NCBI GenBank assembly: GCA_019359285.1
Contig: JAHHHQ010000060.1
Coordinates: 17,960-81,959 of the forward strand
DNA: 64,000 nucleotides
Origin: Nodosilinea sp. WJT8-NPBG4
Lineage (GTDB): Bacteria; Cyanobacteriota; Cyanobacteriia; Phormidesmidales; Phormidesmidaceae
Reading direction: 5' to 3'
A program made the position numbers and the translations under genes. Shown in pieces: positions 33,106 through 42,914 of this stretch (position 1 is the stretch's first letter; each line of letters opens with the position of its first letter). The notes under the pieces were generated by a model. That model saw only the letters and a program-made list of their open reading frames with translations, was not told the origin of the DNA and did not search any database.

Positions 33106-36100
33106 TTATCCAGCCGATGCCGCTTTATCCACAGCGGAATGCTGCTCTAGCACCTTGGCCAGGTAGTTGCCCGTGTAGGAACCAGCCACCTTAGCCACCA
33201 CCTCGGGGGTGCCCACCGCAATCAGCTCGCCGCCGCGATCGCCCCCTTCTGGCCCCAGGTCCACAATCCAGTCAGAGCAGCGAATCACGTCCAGGTTGTG
33301 CTCGATCATTAGCACCGAGTTGCCCTTATCTACCAAGCGCTGCACCACATCCAGCAGCTTGTGCACGTCGTAGAATGACAGGCCAGTTGTGGGTTCGTCA
33401 ATCAGATATAGGGTTTTGCCCGTCGAGCGTCGAGCCAGCTCCGAGGCCAGCTTCATCCGCTGGGCCTCCCCACCAGAGAGGGTGGGGGCCGTCTGCCCCA
33501 AGCGAATGTAGCCTAGACCCACATCCACCATGGTTTGCAGCCGCGCCGCCGCCTGGGGAATATTCTCGAAAAACCCCAGAGCCTCTTCGGCGGTCATATT
33601 CAGCACGTCGGAGATGTTCTTGCCCTTGTAGGTAACTTGCAGGGTGTCGCGGTTGTAGCGCGCTCCCTTGCAGACCTCGCACTGCACATAGACATCGGGG
33701 AGAAAATTCATCTCGATCACATTCACCCCCTGGCCGCCGCAGGCCTCGCAGCGCCCCCCCTTGACGTTAAAGGAGAACTGCCCCGCCTTGTAGCCCCGCG
33801 CCTTGGCCTCGATGGTTTCGGTGAACAGGTTGCGGATTACGTCGAACACGCCGGTATAGGTGGCGGGGTTGGAGCGAGGCGTGCGCCCGATCGGCGACTG
33901 GTCGATGACGATCACCTTATCTAGCGCCTTGAGCCCGTCCAGCTTGTCCATGTGTTTGGGGAAGGGCACCTTGCTGCCAAAGTGGTGCTGGAGGGCTGGG
34001 TAGAGCAGCTCGTTCACCAGGGTCGATTTGCCCGAGCCTGAAACACCGGTGATGCACACCAGCGCCCCCAGGGGCAGATCGACATCCAGGTTTTTCAGGT
34101 TGTTGCGGCGGGCATTTTTTAGGGTGAGCGATCGCCCATTCCCCGGCCGCCGCTCTGCCGGCGTGGGAATCGACATTCGCCCCGACAGATAGGCCCCGGT
34201 GAGGGAATCCTTGGCGGTCATCAGGGTTTTAAGATCGCCCTCGGCCACGATCGCCCCGCCGTGCACCCCGGCCCCAGGGCCAATATCGACTAAATAATCG
34301 GCGGCTCTGATCGTGTCTTCGTCGTGCTCCACGACAATGAGCGTGTTGCCCAGGTCGCGCAGGCGGTGCAGGGTATTGAGCAGGCGATCGTTGTCGCGCT
34401 GGTGCAGGCCAATGCTGGGCTCATCCAGGACGTAGAGCACTCCCGTCAGGCCCGAGCCAATCTGGGTGGCCAGGCGAATCCGCTGAGCCTCGCCCCCCGA
34501 CAGGGTCATGGCGGTGCGGTGCAGGGTCAGGTAGTCTAAGCCCACATCCATCATGAATTGCAAGCGGGCGCGAATCTCGCGCAGCACCAGCGCCCCAATC
34601 TGGAGCTGACGGGCCGAGAGCTTGGGGGCCTCGCCCTCTTCGCCCACCAGGTTGCGAATGCGGCTGAGGCATTCGCGAATGGAGACGTTGGTGAGGTCGC
34701 TAATCGAGTGGGGGCCAATCCGCACCGCGTTCGATTCAGGCTTGAGCCGGGTGCCGTGGCAGACCTCGCAGGGCTGGTCAATCAGGTATTTTTCGAGCTT
34801 TTGCTTGTGTAGCTCGGAGCTGGCGTCTTTATACTGCCGGTCGAGAATGGGCAGCACCCCCTCATACTGCCGCTGATAGCCCTTGCGATCGCGGTACCGG
34901 GAGTCTGACTCTATATAAATCTTCTCGTCGCTGCCGTGGAGCACGATGTGCTGCTGCTCGGGGGTGAGCTGATCCCACCGGCTCTGGATCTCAAAGCCAA
35001 AGGCTTGGCCAACGCTGTAGAGCAGCGAGAAGTAGTAGGTGTTGTCTTTTTCCGACCAGGGGGCGATCGCCGCATAGACCGGCAGGGCCGGATCCGGTAC
35101 CACCAGCTCTGCTGAAAACGTGCGCAGGCTGCCCAACCCGTGGCAGTGGGGACAGGCCCCGTAGGGGGAGTTAAACGAGAATAGCCGGGGCGACAGCTCC
35201 TCCATCACCGCGCCGTGCTCCGGGCAGGCAAAGTTTTCGGAGAATACCAGCTCTTTAGGCTGGCCGTAGCTGCCTTCGGCCTCGGCTGCCTGGGGCAGGC
35301 GATTCTTCGCTGAAGAGGCTGCGCCAACGGTTAGAGACACGACGTTGCTGCCCGGCTCCGGGTTGGCGGTTTCCTGGGGCTTCTCCGCCAGAATCTCGAT
35401 CATCGCGATCCCCTCCGATCGCTTCAGGCAGGTGCGCAGCGAATCGGCTAGGCGGTCTTGCAGGCTCTCCTTCTTCACCAGGCGATCGACCACCACCTCA
35501 ATGTTGTGGCTGTAGTTTTTGTCGAGTTCAATATTGTCGGTCAGCTCGCGCAGTTCGCCGTTGACCCGCACCCGTACAAACCCCTCGGAGGCCAGGCTAG
35601 AGAGCAGCTTTTTGTGAGTGCCCTTTTTGCCCCGCACCACGGGGGCGAGAATCTGGAAGCGGGTGCGATCGGGCAGGGCCATGACCCGATCGATCATCTG
35701 GTCGATGGATTGTGGGGAGATGCTGCGATCGCAGATCGGACAGTGGGGATCGCCCGCTCGCCCATAGAGCAGACGCAGGTAGTCGTAGATTTCGGTAACC
35801 GTGCCCACGGTCGAGCGCGGGTTGTGGGAGGTCGATTTTTGGTCAATGGAAATGGCCGGACTTAGCCCCTCGATCGCGTCCACATCAGGCTTATCCACCT
35901 GGCCAAGGAATTGGCGGGCGTAAGCGCTGAGGGACTCCACATAGCGGCGCTGCCCTTCGGCAAAAATAGTGTCAAAGGCCAGGGACGACTTGCCCGAACC
36001 CGATACCCCCGTAAACACAATCAGCTTGTTGCGAGGAATCTCCAAGTCCAGATTCTTCAAATTGTGCTGCCGGGCTCCTCGAATGCGAATGACGTTGTCG

Positions 36101-36210
36101 TCAATGGCGGCGTGGTGATGGGCGAGGCCGGTGTGCTGGTTGCCATTGGTGGACGCTCGGCCTTTGCTAGAGGCAGCGGTTTTCTTGGCGGAAGCGTCCG
36201 ATTTGGGCAT
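33106..36210 (-). CDS. uvrA: Excinuclease ABC subunit A
   Basis: A 1034-residue UvrA, the DNA-damage-recognition ATPase of nucleotide excision repair that loads UvrB. Both ABC modules are complete: GVSGSGKSSLAFDTIFAEGQRRYVES, and GVSGSGKSTLVNELL with LSGGEAQRMKLASELARRS and LIDEPTTGLSFYDVHKLLDV. Zinc-binding cysteine pairs CPICD, CPHCHG and CEACGG...CEVCKG are seen. It is longer than the usual ~950 residues. The N-terminus adds ~38 residues of low-complexity Ser/Ala/Lys sequence. About 40 extra residues (EPGSNVVSLTVGAASSAKNR) sit within the first insertion. Because leftward neighbours are convergent and the region to the right is non-coding for a kilobase, it is probably monocistronic. Confidence 0.97.
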   Translation of the reverse strand: MPKSDASAKKTAASSKGRASTNGNQHTGLAHHHAAIDDNVIRIRGARQHNLKNLDLEIPRNKLIVFTGVSGSGKSSLAFDTIFAEGQRRYVESLSAYARQFLGQVDKPDVDAIEGLSPAISIDQKSTSHNPRSTVGTVTEIYDYLRLLYGRAGDPHCPICDRSISPQSIDQMIDRVMALPDRTRFQILAPVVRGKKGTHKKLLSSLASEGFVRVRVNGELRELTDNIELDKNYSHNIEVVVDRLVKKESLQDRLADSLRTCLKRSEGIAMIEILAEKPQETANPEPGSNVVSLTVGAASSAKNRLPQAAEAEGSYGQPKELVFSENFACPEHGAVMEELSPRLFSFNSPYGACPHCHGLGSLRTFSAELVVPDPALPVYAAIAPWSEKDNTYYFSLLYSVGQAFGFEIQSRWDQLTPEQQHIVLHGSDEKIYIESDSRYRDRKGYQRQYEGVLPILDRQYKDASSELHKQKLEKYLIDQPCEVCHGTRLKPESNAVRIGPHSISDLTNVSIRECLSRIRNLVGEEGEAPKLSARQLQIGALVLREIRARLQFMMDVGLDYLTLHRTAMTLSGGEAQRIRLATQIGSGLTGVLYVLDEPSIGLHQRDNDRLLNTLHRLRDLGNTLIVVEHDEDTIRAADYLVDIGPGAGVHGGAIVAEGDLKTLMTAKDSLTGAYLSGRMSIPTPAERRPGNGRSLTLKNARRNNLKNLDVDLPLGALVCITGVSGSGKSTLVNELLYPALQHHFGSKVPFPKHMDKLDGLKALDKVIVIDQSPIGRTPRSNPATYTGVFDVIRNLFTETIEAKARGYKAGQFSFNVKGGRCEACGGQGVNVIEMNFLPDVYVQCEVCKGARYNRDTLQVTYKGKNISDVLNMTAEEALGFFENIPQAAARLQTMVDVGLGYIRLGQTAPTLSGGEAQRMKLASELARRSTGKTLYLIDEPTTGLSFYDVHKLLDVVQRLVDKGNSVLMIEHNLDVIRCSDWIVDLGPEGGDRGGELIAVGTPEVVAKVAGSYTGNYLAKVLEQHSAVDKAASAG

Positions 36211-37268
36211 ATCTGGGGGCTTAGTGAAAACGCTTTATCAATTTAACATTTATAAACACTTGTCAAGGTTGTCACCACGGGGGATGGGGTGCTGGCCACC
36301 TGGCAAAGTTCTGTAGATGTATTGAGCCTCGCTACAGGCTTAGCAGAGGTTCTGCGCCATTCGTAGCGATCGCCTTGGCCGCAATTCTCGGATTGTGGGA
36401 GTGGTAGACAGCATCGGAGTAGACAAGGGCCCTTTTGATGAGTCTGGCAGGGCGAAATAGGGCATCGTAGGTGGAAGGCGAGCGCCAGTCGCTCCGCTAA
36501 TGGACTCACCTACGGCGGTAGCAGCCTTCCTGGTTCTATGCACCAGAGCTTTTAGGGAAGGTATTAAAAATGTGGTATGCAACAGAGCACTTTGCTAGTC
36601 GATATTGACGTAAGCTAAGACCCTACAATCTGGAATTCATAAGAAAGCCCAACGCCACCAACCACTGAGACCGCTGTTGTCACACTTATCAGATCGGGTA
36701 ACCTTGGGGCTAACATTCCCTTAACGTTCGCTGCTCAATGGTGAAGGAACCATATAGCTAAGGTTTGTAGACAGTAATATGGGGGCGATCGCCGGTAAAA
36801 ATTGATTTGGCGTGCCTACTTCACAGAGCCCTGATTAAGTTCTGTTTTTTTAGCTCACTTTAAGTCCTAAAATCCCTCACCTTGACTGTGATGTCTGGAA
36901 GCCTTACCTATTTTGTTGCCGGATGTTAGTCAAGAAAGAAGTCAAGCAACTAGAGCACCCATCAACTAATGAAAGCAAAGGCAATCGTTGCGATTAACAG
37001 ACTTGAGTTGTAAACTTGGCACAGCTTTAGTGCAGCACTCATATTTCTTGTTAAAAGCCTGGGTGAGCGCACATAAAAGGCCTCTAAGCAAAGTCTAAAC
37101 TGTCAAGATACGAATAAGGTTATAGGCCATTTTATTAAAGCTTTAGAATATATAGCTCCGACAATTGTGAAATCGACGTGAAAAATTTTATGTCTATTAG
37201 TTGTGTGCTCTAAAGAGCGAAAGCCGTCCTTTTTAAGTCTGTGAATTTTATAAGAAAGAGAGCCAGGT
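36211..37268. other. 1.06-kb non-coding stretch upstream of uvrA and the GT61-like gene
   Basis: No gene is supported. The only clear structure is the hairpin at 36466-36514. From about 36600 the base composition becomes markedly AT-richer, and stop codons are dense in all frames. It separates divergently transcribed uvrA and the GT61-like gene. It could hold small RNAs or promoter elements, but I see no specific signal. Confidence 0.5.
36466..36514. repeat. Nested hairpin in the uvrA upstream region
   Basis: CGTAGGTG at 36466-36473 pairs with CACCTACG at 36507-36514. The interior (GGCGAGCGCCAGTCGCTCCGC) pairs with a bulge. No T run follows. It might be a decayed palindromic repeat. Confidence 0.45.
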
Positions 37269-38393
37269 ATGGGGTTGTCATTTGTTGAAGTTCTGCCTGA
37301 GATACAAATTCCTGCTTCAATGATTTTTTCTCACCCCACGGCGCTAGGAGATACGTTGCGCCCTGCAATTGAAAGAATATTTCTGCCTGAGGACTGTTTA
37401 AATCCTTTACAGGTAAAAATAGACGTCAAATCTGGCCAAACAGGCCCTAGAAAACCGGGTTCTATACGCTCTAAACTCTATAAACAGCTTTGCACAGCTG
37501 TAAAGGGAACTCAGATATTAGACTATCCAGAAAAATTTTTGTTTGATGGTCGGCAAGAGCTAGATACTAATATAGGGCACATCATTGAAAACTTGGCGGC
37601 TCCGGCTTTGCTGGCAAAGCAAATGCTGAGTAAGCGTTTGGGCCAAGACGTAGATGTTCACGTCATTCTTAGAGAACGAGCACCGAACCTGGCTCGCGAA
37701 GTCTTTGAAACGTTGGGTATCCCAGTAATTTACACCGATGATAGCGTCTATGGCGAAGTGATCTCTATGTCAGTCGCTCGCCCTGATGCAGCAACTGGCA
37801 TGGAAGCACCTCAGTTCTTCCCGATCATAAATCAAAAACTAGTGGCTGAGATCGATTCAAAGCTTTACAACCGCCATGCAGCTTTGTTTAACGAGGCCGA
37901 GTTTTCGGGCTATGAGCCTTTGGGGGTAGAGAAAATTTTTATCCCTCGCAGAGGGAACCGCTGTCTAATCAACAACGATGAAGTAGTCCAGTTTCTCGAA
38001 AAAAAAGGCTTCAAAACTTATTACTTCGAAGACTTAACCTGTGCCCAAAAATGGTCGATTACCCGTGATGTTAAAGTCGTGGTAGCCGTCCATGGTGCGG
38101 CCCTTAGCCATATGGCTTTTAATCGTTTGGGGCTGCAAAACCCTGAGCTGCCCGGTAGTGGGGTTAAAGTAGTCGAACTTTATTCTCCGGGGTGGTCAAG
38201 TCGTTGGGCTCATCGCCGCCATATCAGCGGGCTGAATGGGCAGTGGTGTGGTGTTCGTGGTCAGGTCACCCAAGAGTTTTTAAGAACCATAGACTTTCCT
38301 AAATTGTCCAATGGGGTTGTTCGACCGTCGCCAAATTCCTTCAAGATTGACTGTGCGTCTCTTCAAATGGCGCTTGATTATTTAGACGCTTAA
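37269..38393 (+). CDS. GT61 (DUF563)-like glycosyltransferase
   Basis: A 374-residue protein with the DUF563/GT61 pattern: an N-terminal variable part, then EKIFIPRRGNRCLINNDEVVQFLEKKGF, and the diagnostic VVVAVHGAALSHMAFNRLG motif followed by a C-terminal VVELYSPGW. GT61 enzymes transfer xylose, GlcNAc or related sugars to glycans, usually at surfaces or in secretion. No transmembrane anchor is visible, so it may act in the cytosol. Its AT-richer upstream sequence suggests a different history from the flanking genes. ATG 37269 is preceded by GAAAGAGAGCC, an acceptable ribosome binding site. Confidence 0.85.
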   Translation: MGLSFVEVLPEIQIPASMIFSHPTALGDTLRPAIERIFLPEDCLNPLQVKIDVKSGQTGPRKPGSIRSKLYKQLCTAVKGTQILDYPEKFLFDGRQELDTNIGHIIENLAAPALLAKQMLSKRLGQDVDVHVILRERAPNLAREVFETLGIPVIYTDDSVYGEVISMSVARPDAATGMEAPQFFPIINQKLVAEIDSKLYNRHAALFNEAEFSGYEPLGVEKIFIPRRGNRCLINNDEVVQFLEKKGFKTYYFEDLTCAQKWSITRDVKVVVAVHGAALSHMAFNRLGLQNPELPGSGVKVVELYSPGWSSRWAHRRHISGLNGQWCGVRGQVTQEFLRTIDFPKLSNGVVRPSPNSFKIDCASLQMALDYLDA

Positions 38394-38524
38394 ACTACCA
38401 AGCTTCGGTGAATTTTTACGCGTTAAGTTAGTGCTGTCAAGTTTTGAGATTTGGTTTTGCAGGACATGCATGGCCGATCGGTAATCTGCCAACGACCGTG
38501 AACCTAAATAGGGCATAGACATAG

Positions 38525-40057
38525 CTATCGTGCCGATACAAACCTTTCCCGAGCTGTGGTTCGTAGCCGCTGGATGTCCTCTCGACGGGTAATAGAGAGG
38601 GGCACTGTGCGTTTGATCTCTTCGAGCAGCAGGGTGGTGTCGGCGGGGCGATTTTCGTAGAGGGCTCGGTAGTGGGCGGTGATGATGGCTTGTTCAATTT
38701 CGGCCCCGCTGAAGCCGTCGGTGGCAATTACCAATTCGTTGAGATCAAAGTTTTCGGTACCATGCTGCCGTCGCCCTAGGTGAATGTGCAGGATAGTGTG
38801 GCGCTCGTCGGCCTCGGGCAGGTCGACAAAGAAAATTTCGTCAAAGCGGCCTTTGCGCAGCAGTTCTGGCGGAATAGCTGAAAGGTCATTGGCGGTGGCT
38901 ACGACAAAGATTTCCTGGGATTTTTCTTGCAGCCAGGTGAGGAAGTAGCCGAACAGGCGACGGCTAAGCCCGCCATCGGATTCGCTGCTGCTTTGACCCA
39001 TGCTCTTTTCGATCTCGTCGATCCACAGGATGCAGGGGGCCATGCTTTCGGCCATGGTGACGGCGCGGCGGAAGTTTTTGTCGGATTCGCCAATGTACTT
39101 ATCGTAGAGGCGGCCGGCATCGAGCTTGAGCAGGGGCAGACTCCACTGCCGGGCGATGGTTTTGGCGGCCAGCGACTTACCACAGCCTTGAATGCCTACG
39201 ATCAAAATGCCTTTGGGAGCGGGCAGGTTATATTGACGAGCCTGGGGTGTAAAGCCCACTTTGGCGTAGGCTAGCCAGCGCTTGAGCCCCTCAAACCCAC
39301 CTAGCTCGGCCAGGTTAGTTTCGGGCGGGAAGTAGTCGAGTAGACCCTCTTCATGAATGACTCGGGCCTTGCGCTCTAGTACCCACCTCACATCACTGAC
39401 GTCGAGTTTTCTGTCATGCCGAGCCGCATAGGATACAACTTTTCGAGCTTGGTGTAGGGTCATGCCCTGGAGAGCTGACACCAAGGCGCGAACATCATCC
39501 GGATTTAGATTAATTGCGACTTGACCTTGGAGGGTCTTCACCGTCTCGGAAATAGCTTTATAGAGTTCTTCGGGTTCGGGCAGCTTGATATCTAAATAGA
39601 CAGCATTCTGCGCAATGGTGGGCGGTAGATCAGCGCCGCTGCCGCTGAGAACTAGCGTTGAGCTGTTGGAAGAAAACTGTTGGGATACTTCTCGAAACTG
39701 ACGGACAACTACCGGATCTTTGAGGTGTTCAGCAAAGTCTTTGAGCCAAAAGACGGCCTTGAAGCTGATCTCTTGAATGTGGCGCAGCATGTCGAGGGGG
39801 TCGGTGGTTTTGGGCAGCGCCTGACCGCGCTTAGCGCTGGGGGGGGCATACTCATTTTGCCAACGATGGTTAGGGCTATCGGGCGATCGCATCAGCCCCT
39901 GGGCAACGCTCCACTCGAATACGGCCATCTGCATGTCAGTGCAGGCGGCGCTAATCAACCCCTGTACCCGTTCTTCTTCTACCGTGTCGATTACTATGAC
40001 CGGGTGAAAGGAGGTTACTAGAGTTTGAAAGTGCAGCACGCTGGCCTTAAAAGACAT
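38525..40057 (-). CDS. ycf46: AAA-family ATPase, Ycf46-like
   Basis: A 510-residue AAA protein of the Ycf46 type. The N-terminal ~230 residues form a poorly characterised region (HPVIVIDTVEEERVQGLI). The C-terminal AAA module has Walker A GIQGCGKS, Walker B CILWIDEIEKSM, sensor-1 VVATAND and an arginine finger in LLRKGRFDEIF. Ycf46 is encoded in red-algal plastids and all cyanobacteria, and work in cyanobacteria has linked it to CO2 utilisation (from memory). ATG 40057 is preferred to an upstream in-frame start at 40135 because homology begins with MSFKASVLHFQTLVTSFHPV. The DUF1361 gene lies 64 bases upstream on the same strand. Confidence 0.88.
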   Translation of the reverse strand: MSFKASVLHFQTLVTSFHPVIVIDTVEEERVQGLISAACTDMQMAVFEWSVAQGLMRSPDSPNHRWQNEYAPPSAKRGQALPKTTDPLDMLRHIQEISFKAVFWLKDFAEHLKDPVVVRQFREVSQQFSSNSSTLVLSGSGADLPPTIAQNAVYLDIKLPEPEELYKAISETVKTLQGQVAINLNPDDVRALVSALQGMTLHQARKVVSYAARHDRKLDVSDVRWVLERKARVIHEEGLLDYFPPETNLAELGGFEGLKRWLAYAKVGFTPQARQYNLPAPKGILIVGIQGCGKSLAAKTIARQWSLPLLKLDAGRLYDKYIGESDKNFRRAVTMAESMAPCILWIDEIEKSMGQSSSESDGGLSRRLFGYFLTWLQEKSQEIFVVATANDLSAIPPELLRKGRFDEIFFVDLPEADERHTILHIHLGRRQHGTENFDLNELVIATDGFSGAEIEQAIITAHYRALYENRPADTTLLLEEIKRTVPLSITRREDIQRLRTTARERFVSAR

Positions 40058-40121
40058 GGTTGGCACGAGTAACGTTAGGGCTAATGTACCCGCTTCTACT
40101 GCGATGACCGTACCGAGCGGT

Positions 40122-40976
40122 TTAATCGAGCGCATCTATGCCCTGGCGGGCGTAGCGAATGCGCAGCTTAAGCCCCAGGGTGATTTGTTTCATCACCCAG
40201 TAAAGGCTGGCCAAAATAACAAATGTGACGAAGATAACGGCCGCTGGTTGCTTTGAGGTCAGGGCATCGAGGGTATAGGCGATGACGCCAGTGGGGTCAG
40301 TGACCAGGTCCCAGCTGTTAAAGCGCAGAAATCGGCCCAGATAGATGCCCACCGCGCTGAGCGCGTGAATTGTTAGCTCGAGGGGCAAGATCATCGCTTT
40401 GGCCCCGTGCTGCTTGAGGTAGGCAGCCAGGTTGAGAATCGAGACGACGTAGGCTTCGAACCCCAGCAAAATGGCGGCTGAGTGAAGGGGAATGAACACC
40501 AGAGCCACAACCAAGATGCGAATCTGTCCCGAGCTGGTGCCTCGAATCAAATGAATAATATCGGTGAGGACATAAGGAGCATTGGGTAGAAAGATCAAGA
40601 ACACCACCAGCCCCACCCACCACAGCCAGCCCTGGGGATCTTGCTTGGTCTTAAAAATTTTCAGACTGAGGAGACCGGCAAAGGCCGTAACCGCCAGTAG
40701 CCACAGCAGCTCAAACCAAGAGAGCGGACTGGAGTTGTCTTGGAGCAGGTTGTAGAGCCCTTGCACAGCACGAGGGATGCGAGGCCCCAGCCCTAGCACG
40801 CCAATTGTCCCCACCAGTACGCAGGCCGCCAAAAACCATCGGTTGGACAGGCTCTGACGGCGAAACAAACTAAAGCTCAGCAGCAGCGGAATCGCCGCCA
40901 AAAACAAGTTCCATAAAATCCAGCCGCTGTAGACGTTATCAAAGGCGCTGATAATGTTAGGCAGGAGCCATCTCAT
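40122..40976 (-). CDS. DUF1361 membrane protein
   Basis: A 284-residue polytopic protein with about eight hydrophobic segments and the family motif FLPNAPYVLTDIIHL after residue ~125. The family is found in cyanobacteria and firmicutes and has no known function. It precedes ycf46 in the same direction, so the two may be cotranscribed. The start ATG at 40976 (MRWLLPNIISAFDNVYSGWI) fits. Confidence 0.87.
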   Translation of the reverse strand: MRWLLPNIISAFDNVYSGWILWNLFLAAIPLLLSFSLFRRQSLSNRWFLAACVLVGTIGVLGLGPRIPRAVQGLYNLLQDNSSPLSWFELLWLLAVTAFAGLLSLKIFKTKQDPQGWLWWVGLVVFLIFLPNAPYVLTDIIHLIRGTSSGQIRILVVALVFIPLHSAAILLGFEAYVVSILNLAAYLKQHGAKAMILPLELTIHALSAVGIYLGRFLRFNSWDLVTDPTGVIAYTLDALTSKQPAAVIFVTFVILASLYWVMKQITLGLKLRIRYARQGIDALD

Positions 40977-41121
40977 CGGGTCTCAACTCCTAAGACAGAT
41001 TTGGCTTAATCCAATTTAATCGTTAGCGACTCATGTGTCTGCTTCTGTGCGAGTGGGGATGCGCGATTCTGAAGGTGACCGACCGCGCTATAACAGGTAG
41101 AGTCTTCAACCCCGCATCTTC

Positions 41122-42597
41122 ATGCCAGATCACACCCAACGTCAGGGCAACACCACCGAGCACATGCTGGGTAACCAGGCCTACACCGCCTCAGCCCAGT
41201 GGCAAACCCTCTACGAACATGACAAGCCCGTGGCCGAGCTGTTTCACGTGGCCTACACCATTGCTGACCAAAACCCAGCCCAGCGGCCCATTACCTTTGT
41301 GTTTAACGGAGGCCCAGGGGCGGCATCAGCCTACCTGCACGTGGGGGCATTAGGACCGCGACGGGTGGTGTTTAACTCTGACGGCAGCTTGCCGCGCCCG
41401 CCGGTGGAGGTGGTCGACAACGGCGAAAGCTGGCTGAGCTTCACCGACTTAGTTTTTATTGACCCCGTGGGCACAGGCTTTAGCCGCGTTTTGCCCCAAG
41501 ACGGCGACAAGGCCGAGAAATCTGACGATAAGCCCGCCGACAAAGGGGAAGACAAACCCGACGAAAAGGCCAAAAAATTCTGGACGGTCGATCGCGATCT
41601 CAATGCCCTGGGCGAGTTTATTCAGGGCTATCTCTCAGCTCACCACCGCTGGCTGTCGCCGGTCTTCATTGCTGGGGAGAGCTACGGCGGCTTTCGGGTA
41701 GCAAAGCTTTGCCGCAAGCTTCAGCAAGACTATGGCGTCGGCCTGTGCGGGGCCATTCTGATTTCGCCAGTAATGGAGTTTTTGCTGCTGGAGGGCAACG
41801 ATTACAACCTCAGCGGCTGGGCTACGGTGATTCCTTCGATGGCGGCCACGGCAGTCCATCATGGGCAGGTCGATACCACCGATAGCCCGGCTGCCCACGG
41901 GGCCAAGGCTGCCGATTTTGCCCGCAAGTTCCTGATTCCGCTGTTGGCCTTGGGCAGCACTGCCTCTGGCGAAGACCAGCAGCGAGTTTTTGGTCAGCTG
42001 GCCCATCTGATTGGTCTGCCGTTGGAGGTGGTGCAGCGCCACCGGGGCCGCATCGACATTGTGGTGTTTGCCCGCGAGCTGCTGCGCCATCAGCAGCGCA
42101 TTTTGGGTCTCTATGATGGCTCAGTCACTGCGATCGACCCCTTTCCCGATCGCCTGATGCATGAAGGCACCGACCCCACCCTAGAGGGCATCGATCGCCT
42201 GTTTACCGGAGCCATCAACAGCCACCTGCGCTCGACTTTGGGCGTGAATACCACTCTGACCTACAACCTGCTCAGCTTTGAGGTGTTTAAAGCCTGGGAG
42301 TTTTTGCCCGAAAGCGAGTATCGCCAGGGCTTTGTGGGCTCGGTAGATGACTTGAGGGTGGGCATGGCCCTCAACCCCTACCTCCAGGTCTACATTACCC
42401 ACGGTATCTACGATTTGGTGACGCCCTACTTCTCGTCAGAGCACCTGAGGGATCTGATGAACCTCAACCCGGAGCTACAGCCAAACCTCACCCTGCGGCA
42501 TTTTCAGGGGGGACACATGTTCTACACCTGGGAGGAGTCGCGACAGCTCTGGTTTGAGGATATGCAGCGGTTTTATCAGCGGGCGTCGGGCAAGTAG
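41122..42597 (+). CDS. Peptidase S10 (serine carboxypeptidase) family protein
   Basis: A 491-residue S10 peptidase, which would cleave C-terminal residues from peptides. The oxyanion motif FNGGPGAAS is at ~61, the nucleophile Ser187 is in GESYGGFR, and the remaining triad is likely Asp431 (THGIYDLVTPYF) and His465 (GGHMFY). No signal peptide is visible, so the protein seems cytosolic, unlike most S10 enzymes. A Lys/Asp/Glu-rich low-complexity insertion (DGDKAEKSDDKPADKGEDKP) occupies residues ~127-150. The start ATG 41122 is reasonable; an upstream ATG at 41033 in another frame does not matter. Confidence 0.9.
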   Translation: MPDHTQRQGNTTEHMLGNQAYTASAQWQTLYEHDKPVAELFHVAYTIADQNPAQRPITFVFNGGPGAASAYLHVGALGPRRVVFNSDGSLPRPPVEVVDNGESWLSFTDLVFIDPVGTGFSRVLPQDGDKAEKSDDKPADKGEDKPDEKAKKFWTVDRDLNALGEFIQGYLSAHHRWLSPVFIAGESYGGFRVAKLCRKLQQDYGVGLCGAILISPVMEFLLLEGNDYNLSGWATVIPSMAATAVHHGQVDTTDSPAAHGAKAADFARKFLIPLLALGSTASGEDQQRVFGQLAHLIGLPLEVVQRHRGRIDIVVFARELLRHQQRILGLYDGSVTAIDPFPDRLMHEGTDPTLEGIDRLFTGAINSHLRSTLGVNTTLTYNLLSFEVFKAWEFLPESEYRQGFVGSVDDLRVGMALNPYLQVYITHGIYDLVTPYFSSEHLRDLMNLNPELQPNLTLRHFQGGHMFYTWEESRQLWFEDMQRFYQRASGK

Positions 42598-42612
42598 GGA
42601 ATGGCCAAAAAA

Positions 42613-42642
42613 AACCGACAGTCCCTTGCGGGCTTGTCGGTT
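42613..42642. terminator. Terminator-like hairpin after the S10 peptidase gene
   Basis: AACCGACA at 42613-42620 pairs with TGTCGGTT at 42635-42642, with an inner TCCC-TTGC-GGG extension. The eight-base A run lies on the left, so the perfect intrinsic terminator orientation is leftward (T run on the minus strand). On the plus strand it is followed only by GGTTGTG. It may still end the peptidase mRNA, and there is no leftward gene for it to serve. Confidence 0.65.
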
Positions 42643-42914
42643 GGTTGTGTGTTCCCTGTAGATGACTCGGCTAAAGTTGAGTCAATTTCAGTATCTCTGG
42701 AAGGTTCCTGAAAACCTAGCGGATTTATCACGGCTAACGGTGAGTTTGATCACAAAGTTACGTATTTTGGCGGATGTCACGGAGAGGTATAGGGGGTTCA
42801 GCCGTAAAGACGCCTCAGGTAAAGACTCCTCACAACGGGATTGCGTCGCGTCGACTTTAGGGCAAAAATAGGGGCATACAGGGCTTTGTGCCAAGGATAC
42901 CAGGAAAAATCGCC

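Noticed and set aside
41033..41353. A short reading frame overlapping the start of the S10 peptidase gene
   Set aside because: It overlaps the well-supported peptidase in another frame and shows no recognisable sequence.
42825..42835. ACTCCTCACAA, resembling the conserved core of the Yfr1 small RNA
   Set aside because: The flanking stem-loops and U-tract of Yfr1 are missing.
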